Assembly (NCBI RefSeq): GCF_019266065.1
Contig: NZ_LPNR01000134.1
Location: 17,829 to 81,828 of the forward strand
Source of the DNA: Nocardia sp. MH4
GTDB lineage: Bacteria > Actinomycetota > Actinomycetes > Mycobacteriales > Mycobacteriaceae
DNA length: 64,000 nucleotides
Reading direction: 5' to 3'
Each line of letters opens with the position of its first letter. Positions within the stretch are counted from its first letter, which is position 1. Position numbers and translations under genes: made by a program. The notes under the pieces are model-generated. The model was not told the origin of the DNA. It did not search any database and was given only the letters and a program-made list of their open reading frames with translations. This document shows, piece by piece, positions 38,033-46,619 of the stretch.

Positions 38033-38890
38033 GTGTCTCGATCCGTGCCGCAGCCTCCGTTCCCGTCGGAGCTGCTGGCCGATCTGCACGGCGACAACCT
38101 CGCGGCCGAACTGCGCGAGCAACTGCTGCCACAGGTCAGCGCCGACCCAGACGCGCTGCACTACCTCAGCCGGCTCGACGAGGTGAACGTCCACCTCCGC
38201 GCCCTGGCCACCGACGAGCGGGTCATGCATCCCATGCCCGACGACGTCGCAGACCGCATGTTCCGTTTCGTCGCCGATCTGGACCTGGAGGCAGACGACG
38301 GTCCCACCGAGCGCCTGACGACCATGCCGCAAGCCCAGCCGGACGGCCCCACCGTCCGGCTGACGGCCCTGCCGCACACTCAGCCGGACGGCCCCACCGA
38401 CCGCCTGTCGACGATGGCCGTCCCGCCGCCGCCACCGCGTCCGCCCGTCGACGCGCCGGTCTCGCTGGCGCAGTACCGATCCCGCCGCCGAAGGGGCTGG
38501 CTGGCCGCGGCCGCCGCCTCCGTCGCCGTGCTCGCCGGCGCGGGCGCCGTCGTCACCACGCTCGACACCACCGACGGCACCCCGACCGCGGCGCCGTTCA
38601 CCGAACCGGCTTCCGCGGGTGACGAGCTCACCACCGCCGCCGCGCTCAGCGCTCTCGGCAAGCGCGAAGTGAACGGCCCGCTGGCCGACGAAGCGGCGCT
38701 GGCCCGCTGTGTGCAGGCCAACGGCGTCGATCGCACGGTGCTGGGTGCGTCGAGTATCACCTTCCGCGGCACCGACGCGGTCCTCGTGCTCGTCATCGGA
38801 CCCAAGCCGCCGACCATCACCGCGCTGGTCGTGGGCGCGGGCTGCACCACGGGCGCGCCCGAACAGCTCGCGCTACGCGACATCGGTTGA
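38033..38890 (+). CDS. rsmA: membrane anti-sigma factor for SigM (RsmA-like)
   Basis: A 285-residue single-pass membrane protein: a cytoplasmic N-terminus (about 1-155), a TM helix (about 160-180, WLAAAAASVAVLAGAGAVV) and an extracytoplasmic C-terminus with two cysteines. No clear zinc HxxxCxxC motif is present. Residues about 92-130 contain three tandem 15-residue repeats of the form DGPTxRLxxMPxxQP. Position behind sigM matches mycobacterial rsmA (Rv3912), the SigM antagonist. GTG start with GGGGAGG upstream. The repeats are unusual and may be a flexible spacer. Confidence 0.8.
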   Translation: MSRSVPQPPFPSELLADLHGDNLAAELREQLLPQVSADPDALHYLSRLDEVNVHLRALATDERVMHPMPDDVADRMFRFVADLDLEADDGPTERLTTMPQAQPDGPTVRLTALPHTQPDGPTDRLSTMAVPPPPPRPPVDAPVSLAQYRSRRRRGWLAAAAASVAVLAGAGAVVTTLDTTDGTPTAAPFTEPASAGDELTTAAALSALGKREVNGPLADEAALARCVQANGVDRTVLGASSITFRGTDAVLVLVIGPKPPTITALVVGAGCTTGAPEQLALRDIG

Positions 38891-38922
38891 CACAGCGCTT
38901 CGAGGGAAGCGCCGTCAGCCCG

Positions 38923-38948
38923 GGAACAACACCGTTTAGGCTGTTGTT
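38923..38948 (+). promoter_or_regulatory. SigH/SigR-type promoter of trxB-trxA
   Basis: GGAAC at 38923-38927, an 18-bp spacer, then GTT at 38946-38948, about 38 bp before the trxB start. This matches the GGAAY-N18-GTT consensus of the thiol-stress sigma factors SigR (Streptomyces) and SigH (mycobacteria), which are known to drive thioredoxin genes. An AACAACA...TGTTGTT inverted repeat overlaps it. Confidence 0.65.
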
Positions 38949-38986
38949 GACCGACACGTCCCCAGCTTGTCTTTCGGAAGGGCCCC

Positions 38987-39973
38987 ATGAGCACGCCAGT
39001 TCGCGACCTGATCATCGTCGGCTCAGGACCCGCCGGTTACACGGCAGCCGTCTACGCCGCCCGCGCGGAACTGCAGCCGCTGGTCTTCGAAGGCACCCAG
39101 TTCGGCGGCGCCCTGATGACCACCACCGAGGTGGAGAACTTCCCCGGCTTCCGCGAGGGCATCATGGGCCCCGACCTGATGGAGCAGATGCGCGAGCAGG
39201 CCAAGCGTTTCGGCGCCGACCTGCGCACCGAGGACGTCGACGCGATCGACCTGTCCGGCCCCATCAAGAAGGTCACCGTCGGTGACGAGACCTTCGAGGC
39301 CTACGCCATCGTGCTGGCCATGGGCTCGGCCGCGCGCTACCTGAACGTGCCGGGTGAGCAGGAACTGCTCGGCCGCGGCGTGAGCGCCTGCGCCACCTGC
39401 GACGGCTTCTTCTTCAAGGGCCAGGACATCGTGGTGGTCGGCGGCGGCGACTCGGCCATGGAGGAAGCGACCTTCCTCACCAAGTTCGCGGCCAGCGTCA
39501 CCGTCGTGCACCGTCGCGAGGAGTTCCGCGCCTCGCGGATCATGCTCGAGCGCGCCAAGGCCAACGAGAAGATCAAGTTCCGGCTCAACGCCGAAGTGGT
39601 GAAGGTCAACGGCGAGACGAGCGTCACCAGCCTGACCCTGCGCGACACCCGCACCGGTGAGGAGTCCGAGCTCGCCGCGACCGGTCTGTTCGTCGCCATC
39701 GGCCACGACCCGCGCAGCGAACTGGTCAAGGGCCAGGTCGCGCTCGACGGCGAAGGCTATGTGCAGGTGACCGATCCGGGCACCGCCACCGACGTGGCCG
39801 GCGTGTTCGCCGCGGGCGACCTGGTCGACCACACCTACCGCCAGGCGATCACCGCCGCCGGCACCGGTTGCCGCGCGGCCATCGACGCCGAGCGCTGGCT
39901 CGCCGAACAGGGTGACATCACCGCCAACACCCTCGAAAACGCCGACGGCTCGGCAGCGGTGTCCACCAACTGA
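38987..39973 (+). CDS. trxB: thioredoxin-disulfide reductase
   Basis: A 328-residue flavoprotein with the FAD motif GSGPAGYTAAVYAARA at the start, the redox CATC in SACATCDGFF (about residue 140), the NADPH motif VVGGGDSAMEEA, and the C-terminal FAD site GVFAAGDLVDHTYRQA. It reduces thioredoxin with NADPH. Start ATG has GGAAGG upstream. It is followed by trxA after 41 bp and preceded by a SigH/SigR-type promoter. Confidence 0.95.
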   Translation: MSTPVRDLIIVGSGPAGYTAAVYAARAELQPLVFEGTQFGGALMTTTEVENFPGFREGIMGPDLMEQMREQAKRFGADLRTEDVDAIDLSGPIKKVTVGDETFEAYAIVLAMGSAARYLNVPGEQELLGRGVSACATCDGFFFKGQDIVVVGGGDSAMEEATFLTKFAASVTVVHRREEFRASRIMLERAKANEKIKFRLNAEVVKVNGETSVTSLTLRDTRTGEESELAATGLFVAIGHDPRSELVKGQVALDGEGYVQVTDPGTATDVAGVFAAGDLVDHTYRQAITAAGTGCRAAIDAERWLAEQGDITANTLENADGSAAVSTN

Positions 39974-40014
39974 TTTCGAGCACGTCGAGTTCCACCCCAG
40001 CAAGGAGTACAGCC

Positions 40015-40347
40015 ATGGCCGAGAGCGCCAACACCATCACCGTCACCGACCAGTCGTTCGCCGATGACGTCCTGCTCAGCGAGAAGCCGGTGCTGGTCGA
40101 CTTCTGGGCCGACTGGTGCGGTCCGTGCAAGATGGTCGCCCCCGTGCTGGAGGAGATCGCGGGCACCCACGCCGACAAGCTGACGATCGCCAAGCTCGAC
40201 ACCGAGGCCAACCCCGGCGCGGCCCGCGATTACCAGATCCTGTCCCTGCCGACGATGATCCTGTTCCAGGGCGGCAAGCCCGTGAAGCAGATCGTCGGCG
40301 CCAAGGGCAAGGCGGCACTGCTGCGCGAACTCGACGGTCTCATCTGA
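40015..40347 (+). CDS. trxA: thioredoxin
   Basis: A 110-residue thioredoxin with active site WADWCGPCK and the cis-proline loop SLPTMILF. It is reduced by the adjacent TrxB and serves as a general cytoplasmic disulfide reductant. AAGGAG lies seven bases before the ATG. Probably co-transcribed with trxB; it corresponds to the mycobacterial trxC position. Confidence 0.95.
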   Translation: MAESANTITVTDQSFADDVLLSEKPVLVDFWADWCGPCKMVAPVLEEIAGTHADKLTIAKLDTEANPGAARDYQILSLPTMILFQGGKPVKQIVGAKGKAALLRELDGLI

Positions 40348-40399
40348 CCAGCGGTCTGATAAAGCACCTCCTACCGGCCGACGCGCCGTAGGATGCCTG

Positions 40400-40430
40400 G
40401 ACCCGGGATTGCCGTAATACGGCCCGGGTC
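40400..40430 (+). terminator. hairpin between trxA and cwlM
   Basis: GACCCGGG at 40400-40407 pairs with CCCGGGTC at 40423-40430, with a small CCGTAATACGG palindrome in the loop. It lacks a T-run, so it could be a weak or rho-assisted terminator, or a protein-binding site before cwlM. Confidence 0.4.
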
Positions 40431-40477
40431 TGAGACAATCGAGGCGACGCTCCGGCCGAAGGAAAGGGCTCTCACGC

Positions 40478-41671
40478 ATGCACCGACTTCGTCACGGCGA
40501 TTCAGGACCAGCCGTAGCAGAGGTTCGGAGCACCCTCGCAAGCCTGGGCTTCCTGCATCCCCAGCACGGCGATTACTGGAAGGACACCGACGCGGAGTTC
40601 GACCGTCCGCTCGACTCGGCGGTCCGCGCGTTCCAGCAGCAACGCGGTCTGCTCGTCGACGGCGTGGTCGGTCCGGCCACGTACCGCGCGCTGAAGGAAG
40701 CCTCCTACCGCCTGGGTGCCCGCACACTGATCTACCAGCTGTCCGCGCCGCTCTACGGTGACGATGTCGCGACCCTGCAGCGCAAGCTGCAGGACCTCGG
40801 CTTCTACGTGCACCGGGTCGACGGCTATTTCGGCCCGCACACCCACGACGGTCTCAGCGCCTTCCAGCGCGAGATCGGCCTGTCCGCCGACGGCATCTGC
40901 GGCCCCGACACCTTGCGTTCGCTGGATCTGCTCGGCGCGCGCGTCACCGGCGGCAACCCGCATCGCATCGCCGAGGAAGAGGTGGTGCACCGGGCGGGCC
41001 CGCAGCTCACCGGCAAGCGCATCGTCATCGATCCCGGGTTCGGCGGCGCCGACAAGGGATTCGCGGTGCCCACCGAGTTCGGTGACGTCTACGAGTCGGA
41101 GATCCTGTGGGATCTGGCCTCGCGGCTGGAGGGCCGGATGGCCGCCACCGGCATGGAGACGTTCCTGTCCCGCCCGTGGGGCGCCAACCCCACCGACGTG
41201 GAACGCGCCGAGACGTCCAACGCCTTCGACGCCGACCTGATGATCTCGCTGCGCTGCGCCACCAGTGACAATCCGTCGGCGAAGGGCGTGGCCGGCTTCT
41301 ACTTCGGCAACTCGCACGGCTCGGTGTCGATGATCGGCCAGGTGCTGGCCGGCTTCATCCAGCGCGAGGTCGTCGCCCGCACCTCGGTGCAGGACTGCCG
41401 CACGCACCAGCGCACCTGGGACCTGCTGCGGCTCACCAAGATGCCGACCGTGCAGGTGGACCTCGGCTACCTCACCAACGAGTACGACGCCTCGGTGCTC
41501 ACCAACCCGCGCATGCGGGACGTGATCGCCGAAGCCATCCTCATCTCGGTCAAGCGGCTGTACCTGCTCGGCCAGGACGACCAGCCCACCGGCACCTACA
41601 CCTTCGCCGAGCTGCTCGCCGAGGAGCTGGCCGCCGCCGACGCGGGCCACGTCCCCGCTCCGCGCGTCTGA
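40478..41671 (+). CDS. cwlM: CwlM, amidase-like regulator of peptidoglycan synthesis
   Basis: A 397-residue protein with two peptidoglycan-binding domains (about 1-75 and 88-145) and an Amidase_3-like domain (about 175-370). Zinc ligands of true N-acetylmuramoyl-L-alanine amidases are missing: the DPGHGG motif reads DPGFGG and the SIHxN motif reads SLRCAT. In mycobacteria CwlM is a cytoplasmic pseudo-amidase that, when phosphorylated by PknB, activates MurA; the C-terminal PTGTYTFAELL segment, where the mycobacterial phosphothreonine lies, is preserved. No signal peptide. ATG at 40478 with GAAAGG ten bases upstream. Located downstream of murJ and trxBA, as in mycobacteria. Confidence 0.9.
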   Translation: MHRLRHGDSGPAVAEVRSTLASLGFLHPQHGDYWKDTDAEFDRPLDSAVRAFQQQRGLLVDGVVGPATYRALKEASYRLGARTLIYQLSAPLYGDDVATLQRKLQDLGFYVHRVDGYFGPHTHDGLSAFQREIGLSADGICGPDTLRSLDLLGARVTGGNPHRIAEEEVVHRAGPQLTGKRIVIDPGFGGADKGFAVPTEFGDVYESEILWDLASRLEGRMAATGMETFLSRPWGANPTDVERAETSNAFDADLMISLRCATSDNPSAKGVAGFYFGNSHGSVSMIGQVLAGFIQREVVARTSVQDCRTHQRTWDLLRLTKMPTVQVDLGYLTNEYDASVLTNPRMRDVIAEAILISVKRLYLLGQDDQPTGTYTFAELLAEELAAADAGHVPAPRV

Positions 41672-41690
41672 TAGCAGCCCCGAAACGGCC

Positions 41691-41718
41691 AACGGCCCTG
41701 CGGTTCCGCAGGGCCGTT
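41691..41718 (+). terminator. hairpin terminator after cwlM (convergent)
   Basis: AACGGCCCTGCGG and CCGCAGGGCCGTT form a 13-bp inverted repeat between the convergent ends of cwlM and the 41733 gene. No long T-run, but the stem is strong and could serve both directions. Confidence 0.7.
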
Positions 41719-41732
41719 GTCGTCTGTCCGGT

Positions 41733-42500
41733 TCAGTGCACGCCGACGCGGGTCGGCGGCACCATCGACGCCGCCGCCAGGAGCTGGTCGAGGGCGCGCT
41801 CCACGTCTTCCTTCCAGCCGTGGTCGGAGTCGAGCTCCAGCCGCAGCCGGGGGAAGCGGTGATGCGGGGCCACCACTTCGAAACCGACGTCGGCCAGGAA
41901 ATCGGCGTCGATCATGCAGGTTTCGGGGGTGCAGTGAGTCGCCGCCGCCGGATCGCGCAGCGGGGCCGCGATCCGCTCCATCAGTCGCATGGACGAACCG
42001 AGACCGCGGTCGGCCAGCGAGCTCGTCGACGGGCTGTTGCGAATGCCGAACGCCTCGATCGCACGCACACCACGACGCACCAGATCGGCCACCACGCCCT
42101 GAATCAGCCGATGGGCTACATCGGCCTCCTCGTAGGGGAATTCGGCCTGCAGCGTGGTCAGCAGGACCGCGTCCGGGCTCACGGGGGAGGTGGGGAACAG
42201 GGTCGACCGGGGGACCGCGCTCGGCGGTGAGTACAGCGCGCAGCCTGCGATGTTGTTGTCCACATGCGCCAGCTGACCGCACGAGCCCCACTCGAGCATC
42301 ACGGTCGAGAGCCAGGCTTCCTTCTCGAAGACCGGATCGCTGAAAGCGTGTGAGTCGGCAGCGACGGCTGGATCGAGCTCCCAGAACACACACCGCCGGG
42401 TGTGCGCCGGGAGCTGATCGAGTCGATCGAGGGTCAATGCCGTGACGCTGGTCGACACCGCTCTGCTCAGCCTCCAGCTGTCCGATTCATCCACGCTCAC
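41733..42500 (-). CDS. GNAT-like conserved protein of the origin region (Rv3916c-type)
   Basis: A 255-residue protein located between cwlM and parB, as in mycobacteria. The central part (ADVAHRLIQGVVADLVRRGV, then AIEAFGIRN) has the helix-strand look of a GNAT acetyltransferase, and the end reads LADVGFEVVAPHHRFPRLRL. The normal acetyl-CoA loop RGxGxG is not obvious. Function unknown. GTG at 42500 has a weak ribosome site, and the GTG at 42494 is possible. Confidence 0.82.
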   Translation of the reverse strand: MSVDESDSWRLSRAVSTSVTALTLDRLDQLPAHTRRCVFWELDPAVAADSHAFSDPVFEKEAWLSTVMLEWGSCGQLAHVDNNIAGCALYSPPSAVPRSTLFPTSPVSPDAVLLTTLQAEFPYEEADVAHRLIQGVVADLVRRGVRAIEAFGIRNSPSTSSLADRGLGSSMRLMERIAAPLRDPAAATHCTPETCMIDADFLADVGFEVVAPHHRFPRLRLELDSDHGWKEDVERALDQLLAAASMVPPTRVGVH

Positions 42501-42564
42501 GCCACATCACTATCCACAGTAATGCCGCCTCTTTCAATTATGTAGAAAGACTGGGAGTGCCCCG

Positions 42565-43593
42565 TCACAGTGACGTTTCGGGGCCGGATTGCTCCATCAG
42601 CGCCACAATGCGCTCGAGGTCTTCGACGGAACCGAACTCGACAACGATCTTGCCTTTACGCTTTCCGAGGCTGACCGTGACCCGGGTGTCGTAGGAGCCC
42701 GACAGCCGTTCGGCCACTTCTTGCAGTCCCGGCATGTGGATCGGCTTACGCTTCGGCGCCGGGGGAGCGACCTCCGAGGGATTGCGGTTCGCCAGCGTCA
42801 CCGCTTCCTCGGTGGCCCGGACCGACAGTCCCTCGGCGACGATCCGCGCCGCCAACACTTCCTGTGCGTCGGCTCCGGCATCCAAGCCGAGCAGCGCCCT
42901 GGCGTGTCCGGCCGAGAGCACCCCGGCGGCCACCCGACGCTGCACGGGGATCGGCAGCTTCAGCAATCGGATCATATTCGTCACCACCGGTCGCGAACGA
43001 CCGATTCGCGAGGCCAATTCCTCGTGGGTGACATCGAATTCCTCGAGCAGTTGCTGATACGCGGCCGCCTCTTCGAGTGGGTTCAGCTGCACGCGGTGGA
43101 TGTTCTCCAGCAGTGCGTCGCGCAGCATCGAGCCGTCGGCGGTGTCGCGGATGATCGCCGGAATCGTCGTCAGTCCGGCTTCCTGGCACGCGCGCCACCG
43201 GCGCTCGCCCATGACCAACTGGAACTTGTCGACACCCGGCTCGACCCGCCGCACCACGATCGGCTGCATCAGGCCGAACTCGCGGATCGAGTGCACCAGC
43301 TCCGCCAGCGCCTCCTCCTCGAAGACCTGCCGCGGCTGCTTCGGGTTCGGCTCGATCTGCTCGGCAGGCACCTCGCGGTAGACCGCGCCGCCGGGGGAGA
43401 CGAGGTCTTCCTCCGGTTCGGGCTCGGCATCCGGGACGCGATGCAGGAACGCCTCGGCCGGCTGCGGGCCGATCGGGTTGATCCCGATGACGCTCGCCGC
43501 GGCACTGCTGAGGCCCGGCGCCGTCGCTGCCGGACCCGTCGGGATCAGTGCGGCCAACCCGCGCCCGAGACCGCCCTTTTTCGCCTGACTCAT
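42565..43593 (-). CDS. parB: chromosome partitioning protein ParB
   Basis: A 342-residue ParB. The N-terminus (KKGGLGRGLAALIP) is the segment that interacts with ParA; the CTP-binding domain carries QLVMGERRWRACQEAG; the parS-recognising HTH follows (THEELASRIGRSRPVVTNMI). ParB binds the parS sites listed here, spreads on CTP binding, and loads SMC to segregate origins. Start ATG has GGAAGGGAT upstream. It lies 34 bp after parA and is co-transcribed with it. Confidence 0.95.
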   Translation of the reverse strand: MSQAKKGGLGRGLAALIPTGPAATAPGLSSAAASVIGINPIGPQPAEAFLHRVPDAEPEPEEDLVSPGGAVYREVPAEQIEPNPKQPRQVFEEEALAELVHSIREFGLMQPIVVRRVEPGVDKFQLVMGERRWRACQEAGLTTIPAIIRDTADGSMLRDALLENIHRVQLNPLEEAAAYQQLLEEFDVTHEELASRIGRSRPVVTNMIRLLKLPIPVQRRVAAGVLSAGHARALLGLDAGADAQEVLAARIVAEGLSVRATEEAVTLANRNPSEVAPPAPKRKPIHMPGLQEVAERLSGSYDTRVTVSLGKRKGKIVVEFGSVEDLERIVALMEQSGPETSL

Positions 43594-43627
43594 CGGCTAC
43601 CGATCCCTTCCTCGTTCCAACACACCA

Positions 43628-44623
43628 CTACGACGCGTCCTGGCGGAGCTGGGCGCGGGCGGCGAGCTCACGCCCCGCGTCCAGGTAGCTCATCGCACCG
43701 CGGGAGCCTGGATCATAATCGAGCACGGTCATCCCGTAGCCCGGCGCCTCCGAGACCTTCACGCTGCGCGGAATCATCGACTTGAGGACGACGTCGCCGA
43801 AGTGGTTGCGCACTTCCTCGGCCACCTGGTCGGCCAGTTTGGTGCGGCCGTCGTACATCGTCAGCAGGACGGTGGAGACGTGGAGCTCGGGGTTGAGGTG
43901 CGCTTGCACCAGCCCGATATTGCGGAGCAGCTGACCGACGCCCTCCAGCGCGTAGTACTCGCACTGGATCGGGATCAGCACCTCCTTGGCCGCCACGAGC
44001 GCGTTGACCGTGAGCAGGCCGAGCGACGGCGGGCAGTCGATGAGGACGTAGTCGATGTCGTACCCGGCCATCGCCGCTTCGTGGATCGCGGCCTTCAGCC
44101 GCCCCTCCCGGGCAACCATCGAGACGAGCTCGATCTCGGCGCCGGCGAGGTCGATCGTGGCGGGCACGCACAGCAGTCGCTCGCTGTGCGGACTCTGCTG
44201 AATCGCGTCCTTGACGGTCACCTCACCGATCAGCAGTTCGTAGCTGGACGGCACCCCGGAGTGATGCGCGACGCCCAGCGCCGTGCTCGCGTTGCCCTGC
44301 GGATCGAGATCGACGACAAGAACCGTCATGCCCTGGTGCGCTAGCGCCGCAGCGAGATTGACCGTCGTCGTGGTTTTACCCACGCCGCCCTTCTGGTTGG
44401 CGATGGTGATGATCCGTTGCTCGCGGGGTTTCGGCACAGTGACCTTTCCTGGATGCAGAATCTGGCTGGCGCGTTGCGCTTCCGCCGCGATCGGGGTCTC
44501 GGCCGGGGAGATGTGCCCGAAAGGAGTGTTCCCGAACGTCTCCGCGTCGAAGTTGCTGGAATCCAGCATCCCCGGGACCCGCGACGCTGTTTCCCGTGAA
44601 ACATTCGCCGGACCGCTCGACAT
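43628..44623 (-). CDS. parA: chromosome partitioning ATPase ParA
   Basis: A 331-residue deviant Walker-type ATPase: ANQKGGVGKTTTTVNLAAAL (Walker A with signature Lys), a Walker A' in LVVDLDPQGNAST, and YVLIDCPPSLGLL. A longer N-terminal extension (about 65 residues) precedes it. Codons 8-13 (VSRETA) are written by a one-mismatch parS sequence at 44588-44603. The ATG has GGAG seven bases upstream. ParA drives movement of ParB-bound origins. Confidence 0.95.
   Translation of the reverse strand: MSSGPANVSRETASRVPGMLDSSNFDAETFGNTPFGHISPAETPIAAEAQRASQILHPGKVTVPKPREQRIITIANQKGGVGKTTTTVNLAAALAHQGMTVLVVDLDPQGNASTALGVAHHSGVPSSYELLIGEVTVKDAIQQSPHSERLLCVPATIDLAGAEIELVSMVAREGRLKAAIHEAAMAGYDIDYVLIDCPPSLGLLTVNALVAAKEVLIPIQCEYYALEGVGQLLRNIGLVQAHLNPELHVSTVLLTMYDGRTKLADQVAEEVRNHFGDVVLKSMIPRSVKVSEAPGYGMTVLDYDPGSRGAMSYLDAGRELAARAQLRQDAS
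44588..44603. promoter_or_regulatory. parS-like site inside parA
   Basis: TGTTTCCCGTGAAACA, one mismatch from the consensus TGTTTCACGTGAAACA. ParB should bind here; it lies within the first codons of parA. Confidence 0.85.
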
Positions 44624-44847
44624 AGACAGCTCCTAACCCGAGAAACTTCAGATCACGTTCTCCCGACCGAGCGTCGGCGCCGTGTCATCACAAACAAGAT
44701 CGGCGGCGTCCGGCCACTGCCACGGTGGCTCCCGGCGCGCACGCCCGACTCTGAACAGCTTGCCAGCACTACGACCGATAGGAAAGCTGAATCGCGGCAC
44801 GCCGAGAAGGACACACCCAAGTTCGCGCAAATCACTTTCCGGATCAA

Positions 44848-44863
44848 TGTTTCACGGGAAACA
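44848..44863. promoter_or_regulatory. parS-like site at the parA side of the repeat region
   Basis: TGTTTCACGGGAAACA, one mismatch from consensus parS, 224 bp upstream of the parA start. Confidence 0.85.
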
Positions 44864-45188
44864 CGGGGGAGTGGCGGGTCTGAAATCGTCGGGCCGACCA
44901 GAGTTTCCGACCCGGTCCTGGGCCCTGTGTCGTCACCCCTTGGCCTTTCGCGAGATGGTGACGTGTCGGGACAGGCCCTCGGTCCTTCATCAGATCCCTA
45001 CTCTCCGAGGCTCCACTGCGGCCGGGCCACACCGGTGTCGCGACGTCCGGCGAGGACAGGCGTGTGCCACGGCAGTCGGGACTCGACGCCGAGACCAAGG
45101 GAGTCGGTGGCGGGCAAGAGCCGCCGGAGCTCCATCGACCGGCCTCCGCCCTCTTCGGATCGACGACATGGCACGACACTTTGCCGCC

Positions 45189-45717
45189 CTGTCCCCAACG
45201 CTGTGCTGTCCCCAACGCTGTGCTGTCCCCAACGCCGTGCTGTCCCCAACGCCGTGCTGTCCCCAACGCCGTGCTGTCCCCAACGCCGTGCTGTCCCCAA
45301 CGCCGTGCTGTCCCCAACGCCGTGCTGTCCCCAACGCCGTGCTGTCCCCAACGCCGTGCTGTCCCCAACGCCGTGCTGTCCCCAACGCCGTGCTGTCCCC
45401 AACGCCGTGCTGTCCCCAACGCCGTGCTGTCCCCAACGCCGTGCTGTCCCCAACGCCGTGCTGTCCCCAACGCCGTGCTGTCCCCAACGCCGTGCTGTCC
45501 CCAACGCCGTGCTGTCCCCAACGCCGTGCTGTCCCCAACGCCGTGCTGTCCCCAACGCCGTGCTGTCCCCAACGCCGTGCTGTCCCCAACGCCGTGCTGT
45601 CCCCAACGCCGTGCTGTCCCCAACGCCGTGCTGTCCCCAACGCCGTGCTGTCCCCAACGCCGTGCTATCCCCGGACCCGTGCTATCCCCGGACCCGTGCT
45701 ATCCCCGGACCCGTGCT
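45189..45717. repeat. 17-bp tandem array, 31 units
   Basis: The unit GTCCCCAACGCCGTGCT begins at 45191 and recurs every 17 bp to 45650 (28 copies; the first two carry one T instead of C). Three variant units ATCCCCGGACCCGTGCT follow in the same register at 45667, 45684 and 45701. There are no spacers, so it is not CRISPR. Near-perfect identity implies recent expansion or homogenisation. Confidence 0.95.
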
Positions 45718-45751
45718 GTCCGCGTGCAGTGGTCTTGGTGGCGCGTGACCT

Positions 45752-45811
45752 CCGTGCCGCGCAATACCGTGCCGCGCAATACCGTGCCGCGCTATCCCGT
45801 GCCGCACGGTC
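45752..45811. repeat. 15-bp tandem repeat, 4 copies
   Basis: CCGTGCCGCGCAATA at 45752 and 45767, then diverged copies at 45782 and 45797, in a constant 15-bp register leading into the 16-bp array. Confidence 0.85.
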
Positions 45812-46008
45812 TTCGTGGCGCACGGTCTTCGTGGCGCACGGTCTTCGTGGCGCACGGTCTTCGTGGCGCACGGTCTTCGTGGCGCACGGTCTTCGTGGCG
45901 CACGGTCTTCGTGGCGCACGGTCTTCGTGGCGCACGGTCCTTGTGGCACACGGTCCTCGTGGCGCACGGTCCTCGTGGCACACGGTCCTCGTGGCACACG
46001 GTCCTCGG
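45805..46008. repeat. 16-bp tandem array, 13 units
   Basis: CACGGTCTTCGTGGCG begins at 45805 and recurs every 16 bp to 45997; the last units carry C for T changes (CACGGTCCTCGTGGCA). Direct head-to-tail, no spacers. Confidence 0.95.
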
Positions 46009-46083
46009 AATGGCCGACACATCCAATCTCCCATCTCGATCGGCGCGTTCGCATGGTGCGCAGCCTTCGTCGCGCGTCGTCTT

Positions 46084-46160
46084 CGTGGCACGCCGCCCCG
46101 TGATGCGCTGCCCCCGTGGCACGCCGCCCCGTGATGCGCTGTCTTCGTGGTGTGCGCTGT
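46084..46160. repeat. 31-bp tandem repeat, 2.5 copies
   Basis: CGTGGCACGCCGCCCCGTGA begins at 46084 and again at 46115 (31-bp period); a degenerate third start is at 46146. Confidence 0.75.
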
Positions 46161-46619
46161 CTTCGTGGCGCCAGGCTGCGGGCCGCCTGTCCGTATGCCA
46201 GCTGTCCGCGCGCCCCACGGATGCCACAGCTTCTGGCCGCGCAGCGGGATTGAGACGACGGCACCCATGGCGGCATCACCACTACTACGTCGAGGCGGTC
46301 GAATGTCCGGCCACCGCACGGAGACCGACGGCGGTTCCCGCAGCCGAGCTGTTCGACCCGCATCCACTGCGCCCACCGTGTTCGGGGCCCAAATCACTCC
46401 GCGAGCGCTGGCATGGGCGCCAATCCGTCGACGCCACCGAACAACCAGAGCAGATGAAACCTGGAACCTCGGAGCAGTCTTTACGGATACCGACCGACGG
46501 CGGCCCTGTCCGATCAAGCGACCGCCTGCCTCGGCGACATCGAACCCGACACCAGCGAAAGACCTCCGGACTCTCACCCCACCACGAGAGTCCCTACACG
46601 GAGACCGAACTGAATGAGT

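Noticed and set aside
45189..46008. CRISPR array
   Set aside because: Units are directly adjacent with no unique spacers and no cas genes nearby.
44682..46160. Several long open frames in both strands across the 17-bp and 16-bp arrays (for example one of 473 codons)
   Set aside because: The repeat contains no stop in any frame and its period is not a multiple of three, so the same peptide pattern (such as VLSPTPCCPQRRA) appears in all frames. No start context, no domain, no natural codon use.
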